Assembly: GCF_009873495.1 (NCBI RefSeq)
Contig: NZ_CP046703.1
Coordinates: 1,612,001 to 1,676,000 of the forward strand
Length of the DNA: 64,000 nucleotides
Reading direction: 5' to 3'
Source: Nostoc sp. ATCC 53789
GTDB taxonomy: Bacteria; Cyanobacteriota; Cyanobacteriia; Cyanobacteriales; Nostocaceae
The stretch's first letter is position 1, and every line of letters begins with the position of its first letter. This document shows, piece by piece, positions 1-9,420 of the stretch. The position numbers were made by a program, and so were the translations under genes. The notes under the pieces are model-generated. The model was not told the DNA's origin and did no database searches. It worked only from the letters and a program-made list of their open reading frames with translations.

Positions 1-98
1 CGTCAGTTGTCATATACAAAGATATCTAACGCACTTTAAAAAAATAAAGTTTTACAAATGCTAGTCAGTAGCAAAAATAACTGACAACTGAGGCGAAA

Positions 99-121
99 TT
101 CTACCCCTTATGGGGGTAGAA
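99..121 (+). promoter_or_regulatory. Stem-loop upstream of cpeE
   Basis: A perfect 9-bp stem (TTCTACCCC at 99-107 pairing with 113-121, 5-nt loop) lies 45 bp before the cpeE start. A second inverted repeat pairs TCAGTTGTCA (3-12) with 82-91. With no clear T-run after it, this looks like an intercistronic RNA structure (processing or stability element between an upstream linker gene and cpeE) rather than a terminator. The rest of 1-166 shows no gene. Confidence 0.5.
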
Positions 122-166
122 TGCTCAAAAATTTCATTTAATTTACGTTTTTAGGGAGATACTTCA

Positions 167-925
167 ATGTCACTGTGGGCTATTGATTCACCTAATGTTG
201 AACTGCGTCCGAACACCAGCGAAAGTGAATTACAAACACTTATTCGGGCGGTTTACAAACAGGTTTTGGGGAATGCTCACTTGCTAGAAAGTGAGCGCCT
301 AGCTACTGCTGAATCGCAATTGCGCGATCGCAAAATCAGCGTCCGCGAATTCGTCAATACCGTTGCGAAATCAGAACTCTATCAATCTCTGTTTTTCAGT
401 TCTTCTTCCCAATATCGGTTCATTGAACTAAACTTCAAACACTTGCTAGGTCGTCCTCCTGCCGATCAAGCAGAAATTGCCGAACACGTCCGCATCTACA
501 ACGAACAGGGCTACGATGCTGAAATCGAATCCTATATCGATAGCGAAGAGTATCAGCGAAATTTTGGCGAGAATATTGTTCCTTATCCTCGCAGCACTAG
601 CTCCCAAATAGGAATTAAGAATGTTACCTTTAACCGCACCTTTACCTTATTGAGAGGAGTAGCAAGCAGCGATAGCGATCGCAAAGCTAAACTGATCAGG
701 GATATAGGTGCAAATTTACCCACATCCATCAAGGCTCCTGCTGCTGGTTCTAGTGTAAGCAGCACCAGCAAACGCTTCTTGATTAAGGCAGTCAAAGGTT
801 CAAATAATCTCCGTACTCGTCTGGGCAACCTTGAATATGTAGTTAACTACAACCAACTGTCTGGGCAAGTGCAAAACATTCATAGAACGGGCGGCAAAAT
901 CATCAGTATTACTGAAGTTGCTTAA
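167..925 (+). CDS. cpeE: Phycoerythrin-associated rod linker CpeE
   Basis: A 252-residue phycobilisome rod linker. Residues about 20-150 form a PBS-linker domain (FIELNFKHLLGRPP core), and residues about 205-250 form a CpcD-like cap domain (KRFLIKAVKGSNNLRTRLG). It would link phycoerythrin hexamers within the rods on the cytoplasmic side of the thylakoid. Length and the two-domain plan fit the CpeC/D/E and PecC/CpcC group. The assignment to CpeE rests on the following genes being cpeS, cpeT and cpeR, the order known from the Fremyella cpeCDESTR operon. A GGGAGAT ribosome-binding site precedes the ATG. The upstream cpeC and cpeD would lie outside the window. PecC or CpcC is the alternative. 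Confidence 0.85.
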   Translation: MSLWAIDSPNVELRPNTSESELQTLIRAVYKQVLGNAHLLESERLATAESQLRDRKISVREFVNTVAKSELYQSLFFSSSSQYRFIELNFKHLLGRPPADQAEIAEHVRIYNEQGYDAEIESYIDSEEYQRNFGENIVPYPRSTSSQIGIKNVTFNRTFTLLRGVASSDSDRKAKLIRDIGANLPTSIKAPAAGSSVSSTSKRFLIKAVKGSNNLRTRLGNLEYVVNYNQLSGQVQNIHRTGGKIISITEVA

Positions 926-1139
926 GTAGATGAATGGGGAGTCAGGAGTGGGAGGAGGATAATAACTTCTAATTCTCTACTCCTAACTCCCTACTCAGTA
1001 AAGGCTAAATGCCCCGATACCCCTAACAGCACTCCCAAGTGCAGTTGTAATCAAGGAAGCTAGTATATAGGCTGGGAGAATAACTATTTAGCCAAGATAT
1101 TCCTTGGATTGTAAGCTACTTTTTAAAATCACTTTTCTA

Positions 1140-1676
1140 ATGGAAATTACTGAATTCTTTGAACTTTCAATTGGGCGATGGCGATCGCAACGTAGCGGTC
1201 ATCATTTAGCATTCGCTCACTTTGAACAAGTGCTGTCTAACATTGACATTGAGTCTCTATCCACCGACGATCCGGCGGTATTAGCAATTTGTCAATTGTA
1301 TGACACCGACCCCGGCAGCATCACTCACCCCTTTCGGATGACTTGGAAAGGTGAGTCAGACTGGGACGATAAACCAATCTCTGGTAGTACCGTGCTGGTA
1401 CCAATTCCAGATATAGAAAATCCTTCTAGGGGAAAACTCTTACGCGAGCAAGGATACGCTGAGACAATCCCAGCAGTGGGTAAATACCATTTGAGTGAAG
1501 ATGGGATTTTTACCCTGCTGACGGAGTATGAACATGCTGCTGCTGAAGAGCGAATTTGGTTTGCTACACCAAATCTGCGATTTCGGGTAGCGACAATTAA
1601 AACCAGTGATGGTAAAGGTGTGACAACAGCTTCCTTTTCTTCAGAGATTCGCTCTTTGTCTAGTTCAACCAGTTAG
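1140..1676 (+). CDS. cpeS: Phycobiliprotein lyase CpeS
   Basis: A CpcS/CpeS-family bilin lyase of 178 residues. The family folds as a lipocalin-like barrel that carries phycoerythrobilin to a cysteine of the phycoerythrin subunits. Visible hallmarks are the N-terminal MEITEFFELSIGRWRSQRSG segment with its W-R-S-x-R-S motif and the SEDGIFTLLTEYEH strand. The frame is open to an earlier TTG at 1104, but the ATG at 1140 gives the normal N terminus of the family. It sits 214 bp after cpeE in the same orientation; that spacer holds short repeats only. Confidence in the family is high; the exact attachment site cannot be read from sequence. Confidence 0.88.
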   Translation: MEITEFFELSIGRWRSQRSGHHLAFAHFEQVLSNIDIESLSTDDPAVLAICQLYDTDPGSITHPFRMTWKGESDWDDKPISGSTVLVPIPDIENPSRGKLLREQGYAETIPAVGKYHLSEDGIFTLLTEYEHAAAEERIWFATPNLRFRVATIKTSDGKGVTTASFSSEIRSLSSSTS

Positions 1677-1734
1677 TAATATCAGGTTAAAACATAAAAG
1701 GAATCATCTAGTTTTGTCACTACTGAGGTTGAAT

Positions 1735-2364
1735 ATGACAATAGCACCCAGTGAATCTAGCACCAACGCTAGTGATTTGCTCACCTTAGCCTGTTGGATG
1801 GCAGGAGATTTTAGCAACTACAAGCAATCTTTTGCAAATCCCCAACTTTACGCCCACATTCACATTTTTTTCCGTCCTTTACCGATTGAATTTTTTTCTG
1901 CCATCGGTTTTTATTCAGAACAAGCTTATGACCACGATTTATGGACACCCTACCGCCAGGGAGTACATAGACTGGTAGATTGTGGCGATCGCATTTATAT
2001 CGAAAATTACAGCTTGAAAGACCAGATGCTTTATGCAGGTGCGGCTCGTGAATTAGATATCCTCAAAACCATCACCCCAGATTGCATCGAACGGCGTTAT
2101 AACTGTTCGATGGTTTTTCAACGAGACGGTGAAATGTTTCGGGGTAGCGTGGAACCGGGTAATCAATGTCTGATTAACCGCAATGGCTGCCAGACATATC
2201 TAGTCAGCGACGTAGAAATAACCGAGCATACTTGGATAAGTCTAGATAAAGGTATGGATATTGAAACCCACAAGCAGATATGGGGATCAACTGCCGGGCC
2301 TTTGCGATTTGAGAAACGGGAAAGTTTTGCTGATGAATTACTTGCAGTGAGAGCATTATGTTGA
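1735..2364 (+). CDS. cpeT: Phycobiliprotein lyase CpeT
   Basis: A CpcT/CpeT-family (DUF1001-type) chromophore lyase of 209 residues. Seen: LACWMAGDFSNYKQSFANP at the N terminus, AHIHIFFRPLP, EQAYD, FRGSVEPGNQC and the WGSTAGPLRFEK end, all shared with the paralogue at 10857-11450. CpeT proteins help attach phycoerythrobilin to the far cysteine of beta-phycoerythrin. An upstream TTG at 1714 is open, but ATG 1735 has an AGG site six bases before it and matches the family start. The stop codon overlaps the longest cpeR reading frame by 7 bp, implying co-translation. Confidence 0.88.
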   Translation: MTIAPSESSTNASDLLTLACWMAGDFSNYKQSFANPQLYAHIHIFFRPLPIEFFSAIGFYSEQAYDHDLWTPYRQGVHRLVDCGDRIYIENYSLKDQMLYAGAARELDILKTITPDCIERRYNCSMVFQRDGEMFRGSVEPGNQCLINRNGCQTYLVSDVEITEHTWISLDKGMDIETHKQIWGSTAGPLRFEKRESFADELLAVRALC

Positions 2365-2696
2365 TTCAGCTTGAATCTGTTAAATATAAAATGTTACCTC
2401 CACAGGCTGAAAAAAAGATGCGCTGTTGGATTCGTAGCCGCCACTTGATTTGTTCCGGTAACTTTTTTATATTCGAGACATTAGAATATACGACCATTGA
2501 AAGATTCTCTCAATGTGTCGCTTCTTTAGGAGGAACAGTAATATCCGTTGACCCCATTAATAAAATCTGGATGGGCGATCATCGCCAAGTAATTTTATAT
2601 CAAGCTAAAGCTAGTTTACATACTCCTCATCACACTTTGAAACAATACTGGATAAAATACGGTGGTTTCTACACTAGATTTGATGAGCGTGCTTAG
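2358..2696 (+). CDS. cpeR: Phycoerythrin operon activator CpeR
   Basis: A small basic protein of 112 residues, or 101 if the internal ATG at 2391 (MLPPQAEKKMRCW) is used. The sequence with FFIFETLEYTTIERFSQCVA and the IKYGGFYTRF end matches CpeR, the protein needed for expression of the cpeBA phycoerythrin genes in chromatic-acclimating cyanobacteria. It belongs to a PP2C-like family by older description, but no metal-binding motif is visible here. It is the last gene of the run; the next gene lies 1.4 kb away on the other strand. The ATG at 2358 overlaps cpeT; I prefer 2391 for homology but cannot exclude the longer form. Confidence 0.82.
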   Translation: MLIQLESVKYKMLPPQAEKKMRCWIRSRHLICSGNFFIFETLEYTTIERFSQCVASLGGTVISVDPINKIWMGDHRQVILYQAKASLHTPHHTLKQYWIKYGGFYTRFDERA

Positions 2697-3065
2697 AGTG
2701 ACTTTCCTACGGAAATCCTTCTGACATTTGAATTTTAAATACTCCCCAAGGGGATTGACGGCTAATTGTTAATGTTTAATTGCTAATTATTTACTATGAT
2801 TAGCTGTTATTTATTAATAGTTAGCCGTCTAAGTTTGTTATAAATACGTACTGTACAAAAGAATCCAATACTGCATAGGTTTTGCCTAACAAATAAATTT
2901 TTATTAAGCTAAAAATATTTTAATTTGCATCCTCAAAAAAAATGAATCTCTTGTGGGGTGGGCAGCGTTCGACTGAGCGCTCACGCCGAAGTCTTGCCCG
3001 CCCTGGTTGTGCAAATTAAATACGCGACAGCTTAATCATTCTTTGACGGTAAATAAACCTGCTCT

Positions 3066-3093
3066 GTAGGGGCAATTCATGAATTGCTCCTAC
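3066..3093. repeat. Dispersed palindromic repeat, copy 1
   Basis: An imperfect 28-bp palindrome (GTAGGGGCAATTCATGAATT core). A second copy occurs at 23166-23193, and the similarity extends upstream (AATAAACCTGC against AATAGACCTGC). It looks like a small dispersed, MITE-like intergenic repeat. Confidence 0.65.
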
Positions 3094-3467
3094 AATATGT
3101 ATTTTAAGTAGTCTATGCAAAAAATTATACAAATATAGATAAATCGAAATTCTCTCTAATTGATGGTGCAATGTTTACAATGTGCTACGCCTACGCAGGC
3201 TTTTTTATGTCCCAAAGCACCACACCTTATGCAATATTAATTAACGACAACAAGAAAAACTAAATCTTTTATTACAAACCATCACTAAATCCTTTGAGTA
3301 AACATTAATTTTTCATGAGAGTAAAATCTATAACCGATAAATACATTTAAGTACAGAGAAAATAATATTCGTGTTTGATTGATAAGTATTTGGCAATTTG
3401 GCAGCTACTGATTAGAGTATTTTGATATATTGCAGAAATTACCAAGATGTTTTTACTTTTTATACAG

Positions 3468-3494
3468 AAGACGGGCATTAGCCCGTCTTTTTTG
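3468..3494 (+). terminator. Intrinsic terminator 1
   Basis: Perfect 9-bp stem AAGACGGGC / GCCCGTCTT with an ATTA loop, followed by a T-run. No protein gene ends just before it, so it may close a small RNA transcribed from about 3250-3480. Confidence 0.8.
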
Positions 3495-3694
3495 TTGTTA
3501 ATTGTTTGGCATTTTGACATTAAATTATAATTAAGCTGTGATATATTAGCTAGAATGCAAATGATTGAAACATTAAGAATAAGCTCAACTAGCATTCTTT
3601 TTGTTCATATTATTTGTTTGTCTTACAACCTATTAAGTTTTATTTGTGCTGTTTTTTGCATATTCCAAGGTGTATTGCCACTTTCAAGCTATTT

Positions 3695-3721
3695 AGACGG
3701 GATAATTTATCCCGTCTTTTA
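3695..3721 (+). terminator. Intrinsic terminator 2
   Basis: Perfect 10-bp stem AGACGGGATA / TATCCCGTCT with a 3-nt loop and a T-rich tail. It lies 227 bp after terminator 1 and shares the GACGGG stem base with it. A TTGACA box occurs at 3514-3519, giving a possible transcript of about 170 nt, but no ideal -10 follows at 17 bp. Confidence 0.8.
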
Positions 3722-3988
3722 TTTTGTTTACTAGTTGGAAAAATTGCTTTTATGCAAGTTTTAGATATAAAAATATTTTGAGTTTTTTTACTATCTTTAA
3801 TATCTAAATTAATCTGCGATAGCTTCTAACATTTGGCAGATTAATTTTCTATTTGAGGTATTCAATGATACTAGGAAAATATCCTATCAGGTTTGAGGAT
3901 ATTTGCACACATCCTATAGGAAGATGCCCTATGAATATAATAATGAGTAAATTAATTCGGGATGTTGTTATGCACTGGATTTATATAG

Positions 3989-4018
3989 AGGTTTGGCTCA
4001 CCGCCAAACCTTTTTTTA
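3989..4018 (+). terminator. Intrinsic terminator 3
   Basis: Perfect 9-bp stem AGGTTTGGC / GCCAAACCT, TCACC loop, followed by seven T. It ends the third gene-free interval (3722-3988) of this region. Confidence 0.8.
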
Positions 4019-4120
4019 TATCTCCAGAACTTACGCAAAAATCGCCAAAAAATTTAATTTATCAGATGGCTCTCTCGTCTTATATGCTGTAAGCTCTATA
4101 ATATTTGTCTGCAAGGAAAA

Positions 4121-5818
4121 TTAAAAACTAAAAGTACTCCGTAGAATGCCGATGGTAACTGAGTCGTTATCTGGTGTATTACCAGGCTGCAAGAGATGAA
4201 TTATTCCTGGTGTAATGCTAATATTATCAGTTAGCTGAAAACGATAAAATGCCTCAATTTGAGTCGTAGTTCCTGGTTGTCCACCTGCACGTCCTAAACC
4301 GGTATTAATAAAATCAGGGACATTATTCCCCACAGGTAGGTCGCTACTAGTTATTTTAGGAGGTTGACCGACATAAATTCCCCCCAAATTTCCTTTAGCA
4401 AATAAATCAGGGAAATTCATAAACACCATATAATTTGTCGTTTCTACATTTCCTGATTGTCCAGGAATGTAAGATTTAGTATAACCACCCCACGCACCTG
4501 CGCTAATACGAGGTGAAATTTGCCAAGTGACAGTCGCACCCACAGCATTAGTTTGCAAAGGTGCTGATTTTCCGGTAGTGGTATTAACTGTAGTTAAGCA
4601 TTCATCACCAACAAAGGTTAGCAAACAACCATCCGAAGAATAATTGTTGACATAATACAAGCTTAAATCTAGAGTGTCAGTTGGTGTTAGCAGCAATTGC
4701 ACACCAGTGGTTGTGGTTCCATCGAATAAACCGCTACTTTCACCGGGATTTCCTGGTTTATAACTAGTATAAATTGCTTGCAAACTAGCGCGTTTAGCAA
4801 ATTGCCAATCAATAGCTATACCACCGTGACCGTATCCCATATTTAAAATTGGGTTTCTCTGGGCAAAATAAGACAACGGCCCTGTTGCAGCACTTTCTAC
4901 CCGATTGGGGCCTCGGAAAGCAGCAGGCATACTTACGCCTTCTGTTCCCACCATTATTGCTAATTTATCCGTCACCAGCCAATGAAAATTGAGGTCACTT
5001 AGAATCAAGCTATCTGTAGGAAATTCGTAGCCAAGTAAAACATCATTCCGGGAAACACTATTGGTAAATCTAGGCGAAGTTTTTCCTTTACCATCTATAA
5101 GACCTGTAAACAAGTAACTACTAGGAGTGATTTGACTAGTCAAATATAGTTGCGCTAAGGATATAACATTAATGTTTGTCCCGCCATCATCTGTATCTTT
5201 TTGTCCATCTCTAAGATTGACATCACCACGATTGCTAGTCCGTCCTTGAATACCAACTATTAGTAGTCCACTGAGTTTGGTTGTTGTTGAGAATTGGTTG
5301 GCTTCAAGTTCGCCAGTTCTGGCTTCTAAACTATCGACACGACCCCGCAAAGTTGCTAATTCAGGGGCAAATTCTGATTGCAATTTTTGTAATGTTGCTA
5401 AATCTTCGCGGGTAACTAAATCGCTGGTGGCTGTAGTGATTAATTCGTTGACTCTATCCAAACAAGCATTCACCCCGGCGGCGAATTCATACCGAGTTAA
5501 GGCGCGATTACCGCGATAGCTACTATCTGGATATCCTGCTATACAACCATAGCGTTCCACCAAAGACTGTAATGCTTGGAATGCCCAATCATTGGGTTGT
5601 ACGTCTTTGAGTTGAGAAACCGATGTAACTTGCGCCATCGGATTTATGGGGGAGAGGGGAGGAGAATTTAAATCTATACTCTCCTGCGCCTGAGTAGCTT
5701 CTGTATTGATGTACTCTTGTGCTGATGCTTTTTGGGCAACTCCATTTACTCCCGCAATGAGTAACCATGCGAGCATCCAGGTTTTGCGATGACTGCGGCT
5801 AATAAGTATACCTTTCAA
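4121..5818 (-). CDS. SLH-domain outer-membrane porin
   Basis: A 565-residue cyanobacterial SLH-porin of the SomA/B and iron-uptake-porin group. Residues 1-33 form a signal peptide ending AQKASAQ. Residues about 62-125 form one S-layer homology domain (QLKDVQPNDWAFQALQSLVE, then ALTRYEFAAGVNACL). A coiled coil spans about 130-175 (LATLRGRVDSLEARTGELEA), and the remainder is an OprB-like beta-barrel ending in a C-terminal Phe (STFSF). The SLH part would bind peptidoglycan-linked polymer and the barrel would pass small solutes or ions. The longest frame begins at a TTG; the next Met (residue 15) would cut the basic n-region of the signal. It stands alone on this strand. Confidence 0.88.
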   Translation of the reverse strand: MKGILISRSHRKTWMLAWLLIAGVNGVAQKASAQEYINTEATQAQESIDLNSPPLSPINPMAQVTSVSQLKDVQPNDWAFQALQSLVERYGCIAGYPDSSYRGNRALTRYEFAAGVNACLDRVNELITTATSDLVTREDLATLQKLQSEFAPELATLRGRVDSLEARTGELEANQFSTTTKLSGLLIVGIQGRTSNRGDVNLRDGQKDTDDGGTNINVISLAQLYLTSQITPSSYLFTGLIDGKGKTSPRFTNSVSRNDVLLGYEFPTDSLILSDLNFHWLVTDKLAIMVGTEGVSMPAAFRGPNRVESAATGPLSYFAQRNPILNMGYGHGGIAIDWQFAKRASLQAIYTSYKPGNPGESSGLFDGTTTTGVQLLLTPTDTLDLSLYYVNNYSSDGCLLTFVGDECLTTVNTTTGKSAPLQTNAVGATVTWQISPRISAGAWGGYTKSYIPGQSGNVETTNYMVFMNFPDLFAKGNLGGIYVGQPPKITSSDLPVGNNVPDFINTGLGRAGGQPGTTTQIEAFYRFQLTDNISITPGIIHLLQPGNTPDNDSVTIGILRSTFSF

Positions 5819-6162
5819 CTTTTTACACTCTGCTCACATACTTAAGTGAAGAGTGTATGCGCTATTGTCTAGCGTTCACATGGGAAAATTTACGTATTTT
5901 GTCCAAAATTAGACTTAATCTTTCTGGGCAACTTCTGAAAGGACGAGTATAACAGGGTATTGGGTATTGGAGACTAGGTACTAGGAACTAGGAAAGAGTT
6001 TTCTCAACGAAGAGGCAGGGGGAAATGACCCCAACCGAGAGCCGTGAAGTAGAGCGGAACATGGGTCTGAATACCCCTTTCTGAATTGTCCCCCCTGCTC
6101 CCTGCTCCCTTTCCCCTTGCCTCTTTTTCAATCCCCAATCCCCAGTCTCCAATCCCCAATCT
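5819..6162. other. Intergenic region with short tandem repeats
   Basis: Divergent promoter region between the porin and the gene at 6163. It holds heptamer-type repeats: GGGTATTGGGTATTGG and TACTAGGAACTAGG near 5955-5995, and CCCAATC/TCCAATC copies at 6129-6162. The small open frames across them come from the repeats. Confidence 0.5.
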
Positions 6163-8517
6163 ATGGCAAATCGTCCACGCAAGCTGACACCAAAAGCCTC
6201 TAAACAAAATAAACCTCATACAGGTGTGATGAAACGCATCGCTAAAAAACCCCAGAAAAAGCTCAAAGGGGGAAGGTGGTTGTCGTCAACGCTAGCGATC
6301 GCAATTCTGTTAAGTAGTGCTAGTCTAATTATGGTTTTCGCCTGGGTTAGCGTTCTCTTCATCTTTAATCCAGACCAGGTAAGCTGGCTAAATAAAATTT
6401 TACCTGTATGGGCACAAATCCCCCTTGGGAACCACGAACGCCCCAAAACTATCAAACAAATTCAACTCGATTTGAGTCAAAACAACCAAATATTTGGCGA
6501 AACTCTGCCTTTACGTCAAGATGCCAAAGACTCTTTTTTACTGCCAGTTTTGCAACAGCGTGCTAATTGTCAATCTGATTGTAAAAAACTTGTGGAACTC
6601 AGGGTTTACGAGCTATCAAAAGAGTTAGAGTTTAAATCTCAGTCCGAAAATTACTACTATTTAGCCACTCAATTACCTATAACTGGGCCAGAGGAATCCT
6701 CTGTGATTTCACCCTCACTTGATGAGACATCAGAACCCCAAGATATCAGTGTTCCCCTACCTTTAACTAAAGTGCAACGCTTTGACGGTGGGACACCATC
6801 ACCAGGGGTTTGGTTTAATTTGCGGGGTCAACGCCAACCAGGAACTGGTGCTTATGGTCAAGTTGTATACTACAATCCACAACGCACCAATTTACTACAA
6901 ATGTTGTCTTGGACAAGTCCCAACGGACAATTACCCAGATGGCAGCAGGTAACTGGTGATGGTACAAAAGAGTTAGTTGTCGATCAAACTATAGGTTTAG
7001 AACCGCACTTACAGGTTTACCAAGTCAAGCCTGTGAGGTTATTCCTCAAACCAATTGAATTGGAGGCGATTACCCTCAAATCAGCAGCCCTCAAAGATTC
7101 TGCATACCAAAACGCCCTGTCAATTGCCCGTAGTGGACTATGGACACCAGCCTTTGAATGGTTGAAATTCATCAAGAAACAGCGCAAAGGAGTTTTTCCA
7201 GAGGTGGCGCAAGCGCAAATGGACTTGATTCGCTTGCATTCCCAACTTACTAAAACCCAAGCCGAGAAAAAATGGGCAAGTCCTAGCCAAGAAGTGCTAG
7301 CAAACTTGATTGATGGTCGCTGGGGGAAAGCATTACAGGTGTTTGAAGCGTCGCCACATAATACCCAAGAAATTGCTACTCTACTCAAAGCTGATAAAAA
7401 ACGGTTGTGGAATCGCACAGCCGCAGCGTTGCGGGTGAACCCAAATAGACTAGATGTGCAAGCTTGGTTTGCTTTGATTTTGGCTGTTCAGCAGGGAGAA
7501 GAACACGCTAATTCCTGGTTAAAGACGCAACCAAAAATTACAAAAGATAATCTTGTCTATATTCAAGGTCTGTTAGCAAAACTCAATAGTGAGGCTGCAA
7601 AGTCGCAAATATCCTCTACTCACCCTAGTCAGATTGTTGGTACAGTGCAACCAATTACTCAAGTTACTAGCAGCGAGTGGCTGCAACCAAATTCCTCAGC
7701 AGACTTGAAACTCACTGATAATCAAGTTTGGTATCAGGTAGAGGTGAGTGCATTTAATGACGGTAAAAGCTGGCTAAATTCCCCCTTTGAGAATTTGAAC
7801 CCACCTAAAACTTCCGCCGCCAAATTTTTATGGAAAACTTTAGGAATCATTTCTGACCCGGAAATCCAGATTATAGTCTGGTTGCCTAATGGAGAACAAA
7901 AAATTACTATAGCCGCTATCAAAGCAGTGCAACTACAGGGTAAAGTTTTGCGCCTATTGGCTGCGGGCCCAAAAATTCCAGAGAATCAAAACGATGTTCT
8001 TCAACCCAAACCTCTAGCTTTGACTAATGCAGCACTGGAATGGGTACAACCATCTCCCATCACTCTACAAGAACTGCATCAACAAAATCCCCAAGGGGTG
8101 AAGGTAATATTATCGAGTGTCTGGCAATCTTTACAGCAATCTGGCGAAGTTGCGGCTGGTGCTATTCCTACCTTTGAGCAGATACAGGGGAAGTTGGGTG
8201 ATTGGCCCGTTCAAGTGATTGATTTAACAAATAATGCTCAACCAGAAATAATACTGACTATCTCAGCAGCAGCAATAGCATCCTTGAATCAGTCTTCACC
8301 TGAAACCCAGGCGGAAAACATAGAAGAACGCCGCGACCGGACTATAATTTTGTCTGACAGCAATCAAGTCATTTACAGTGATTTTACCAAAAATGACTTA
8401 CAAAGACTCTCTGCGATCGCCAAGCTTTCAGACGTGCAATCTTTAGCTTTATTAGTTGAAAATGCTCATAACTACAGTCTGAGGCGCTGGTCAGAGAAAA
8501 ATCAGCGCTTTGAATAG
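6163..8517 (+). CDS. Cyanobacterial single-pass membrane protein, unknown function
   Basis: A 784-residue protein I cannot name. The first 40 residues are strongly basic and cytoplasmic in character (KPQKKLKGGRW), followed by one membrane segment at about 41-68 (STLAIAILLSSASLIMVFAW). The rest should lie outside the membrane. It includes tandem helical, TPR-like stretches at about 310-460 (ARSGLWTPAFEWLKFIKKQR) and beta-rich segments afterwards (VWYQVEVSAFNDGKSW). There is no enzyme motif. The ATG follows a run of CCAATC repeats with no clear Shine-Dalgarno site. It is probably a conserved cyanobacterial envelope protein. Confidence 0.7.
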   Translation: MANRPRKLTPKASKQNKPHTGVMKRIAKKPQKKLKGGRWLSSTLAIAILLSSASLIMVFAWVSVLFIFNPDQVSWLNKILPVWAQIPLGNHERPKTIKQIQLDLSQNNQIFGETLPLRQDAKDSFLLPVLQQRANCQSDCKKLVELRVYELSKELEFKSQSENYYYLATQLPITGPEESSVISPSLDETSEPQDISVPLPLTKVQRFDGGTPSPGVWFNLRGQRQPGTGAYGQVVYYNPQRTNLLQMLSWTSPNGQLPRWQQVTGDGTKELVVDQTIGLEPHLQVYQVKPVRLFLKPIELEAITLKSAALKDSAYQNALSIARSGLWTPAFEWLKFIKKQRKGVFPEVAQAQMDLIRLHSQLTKTQAEKKWASPSQEVLANLIDGRWGKALQVFEASPHNTQEIATLLKADKKRLWNRTAAALRVNPNRLDVQAWFALILAVQQGEEHANSWLKTQPKITKDNLVYIQGLLAKLNSEAAKSQISSTHPSQIVGTVQPITQVTSSEWLQPNSSADLKLTDNQVWYQVEVSAFNDGKSWLNSPFENLNPPKTSAAKFLWKTLGIISDPEIQIIVWLPNGEQKITIAAIKAVQLQGKVLRLLAAGPKIPENQNDVLQPKPLALTNAALEWVQPSPITLQELHQQNPQGVKVILSSVWQSLQQSGEVAAGAIPTFEQIQGKLGDWPVQVIDLTNNAQPEIILTISAAAIASLNQSSPETQAENIEERRDRTIILSDSNQVIYSDFTKNDLQRLSAIAKLSDVQSLALLVENAHNYSLRRWSEKNQRFE

Positions 8518-8578
8518 CACGCCCCCTAATCAAATTTAAATTAAAGAGGCACTGGCGACCGCTATTTCCAAAATTGAC

Positions 8579-8770
8579 TTATTCTTTTTGGTTAGTTTCG
8601 GCTAGACGTTGGTTTTTCAGGTTTTCCAACTGCTGCAACAGAGAGTCTACTTCTGCTTGTAAATGCATCAATTTCGCTTGCTGATCGTCTTGATAATAAG
8701 ACTTGGTTAGCTTACTGACCCAGTTAGCCTGGGATTCGCGATCGGAAACACTAGATAAACAAGTAGGCAT
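8579..8770 (-). CDS. Small coiled-coil protein, unknown
   Basis: A 63-residue acidic/basic helical protein converging on the previous gene. Residues about 30-58 form a heptad-type coiled coil (LMHLQAEVDSLLQQLENLKN). A Cys sits near the N terminus (MPTCLSS). No function is recognised. Composition and a normal ATG start support a real gene. Confidence 0.55.
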   Translation of the reverse strand: MPTCLSSVSDRESQANWVSKLTKSYYQDDQQAKLMHLQAEVDSLLQQLENLKNQRLAETNQKE

Positions 8771-9420
8771 CGCTAATTAAATCCACAATTTAACTCACAC
8801 CATTAGAAATATTATAATAATGCTCTTTTAAGCTTTATTAAAATATTGTATATTTTTCATTAATTACTCTAATGGGTTTTAGGTTCAATCATCAGAGACG
8901 GCGATCATCATGGCTGTGTTCCAAACAGAACAGTGCCCTAAGTGTGCAAAGCTTCCGCCCACTTGACGGTACTTAGCAATACTTAAATTGATAGCCTGTC
9001 AATTATGGTTGTATGAATTATTATCGCCCTTTTTGGGGAATTTACGCAGGAATTGTATGTAGACTATATCAAGAATTCTGCTAGATTATGAAAAATTAAG
9101 GACTGATACAGCAGAGATTCCCCCAATCGCCTTAAAAATATACCTTTTTAATATCCACCTTTTTTGGCAGTAGCCTTGGGCGAGTCGTTGCCCAAGGCTA
9201 CTGCCAAGGAGAGACAGCGCATTGCCTATTTAACTGGTATTCTAAATAAAAATGGCAAGTGAAACACCTGCACCACAAAAAATAATATTCTATAAGTAAT
9301 ATTCTTTTGGAATTAAAGGGCTGGGACAGGGCAAAGAAAAATTCACTTTTTTCCTCTTCCGCTTCCATCTGCCACTTTCTCTAAATATCGAATCCTTAAC
9401 ATTAAGAAATTTTAAATCCT
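8771..9420. other. 650-bp intergenic region with a long palindrome
   Basis: No gene seen. Besides the palindrome at 9164-9207 it is AT-rich and featureless. It should hold the promoter of threonine synthase, but no clear -35/-10 pair can be chosen. Confidence 0.5.
9164..9207. repeat. Perfect 18-bp inverted repeat
   Basis: TTGGCAGTAGCCTTGGGC (9164-9181) pairs exactly with 9190-9207 around an 8-nt loop. A T-run precedes rather than follows it on the plus strand, so it is not a standard terminator for either neighbour. It is likely a mobile palindromic repeat. Confidence 0.7.

Larger units (their letters stand above)
2697..4120. other. Gene desert with repeats and three terminators
   Basis: No convincing protein gene in 1.4 kb. 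It contains an inverted repeat GACGGCTAA (2757-2765) with TTAGCCGTC (2821-2829), a G/C-rich repeat remnant at about 2955-3010, a dispersed palindromic repeat at 3066-3093 and three strong intrinsic terminators (3468, 3695, 3989). The open frames at 3347-3595 (minus) and 3853-4092 (plus) run straight through these hairpins and have AT-driven composition. Confidence 0.6.

Noticed and set aside
3347..3595. 82-residue minus-strand open frame
   Set aside because: It spans the first terminator hairpin and lacks any recognisable protein character.
3853..4092. 79-residue open frame
   Set aside because: It reads through a perfect terminator hairpin and its T-run, and has AT-driven composition.
5988..6219. 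Two small minus-strand open frames
   Set aside because: They are built from heptamer repeats in the spacer and overlap the start of the 6163 gene.
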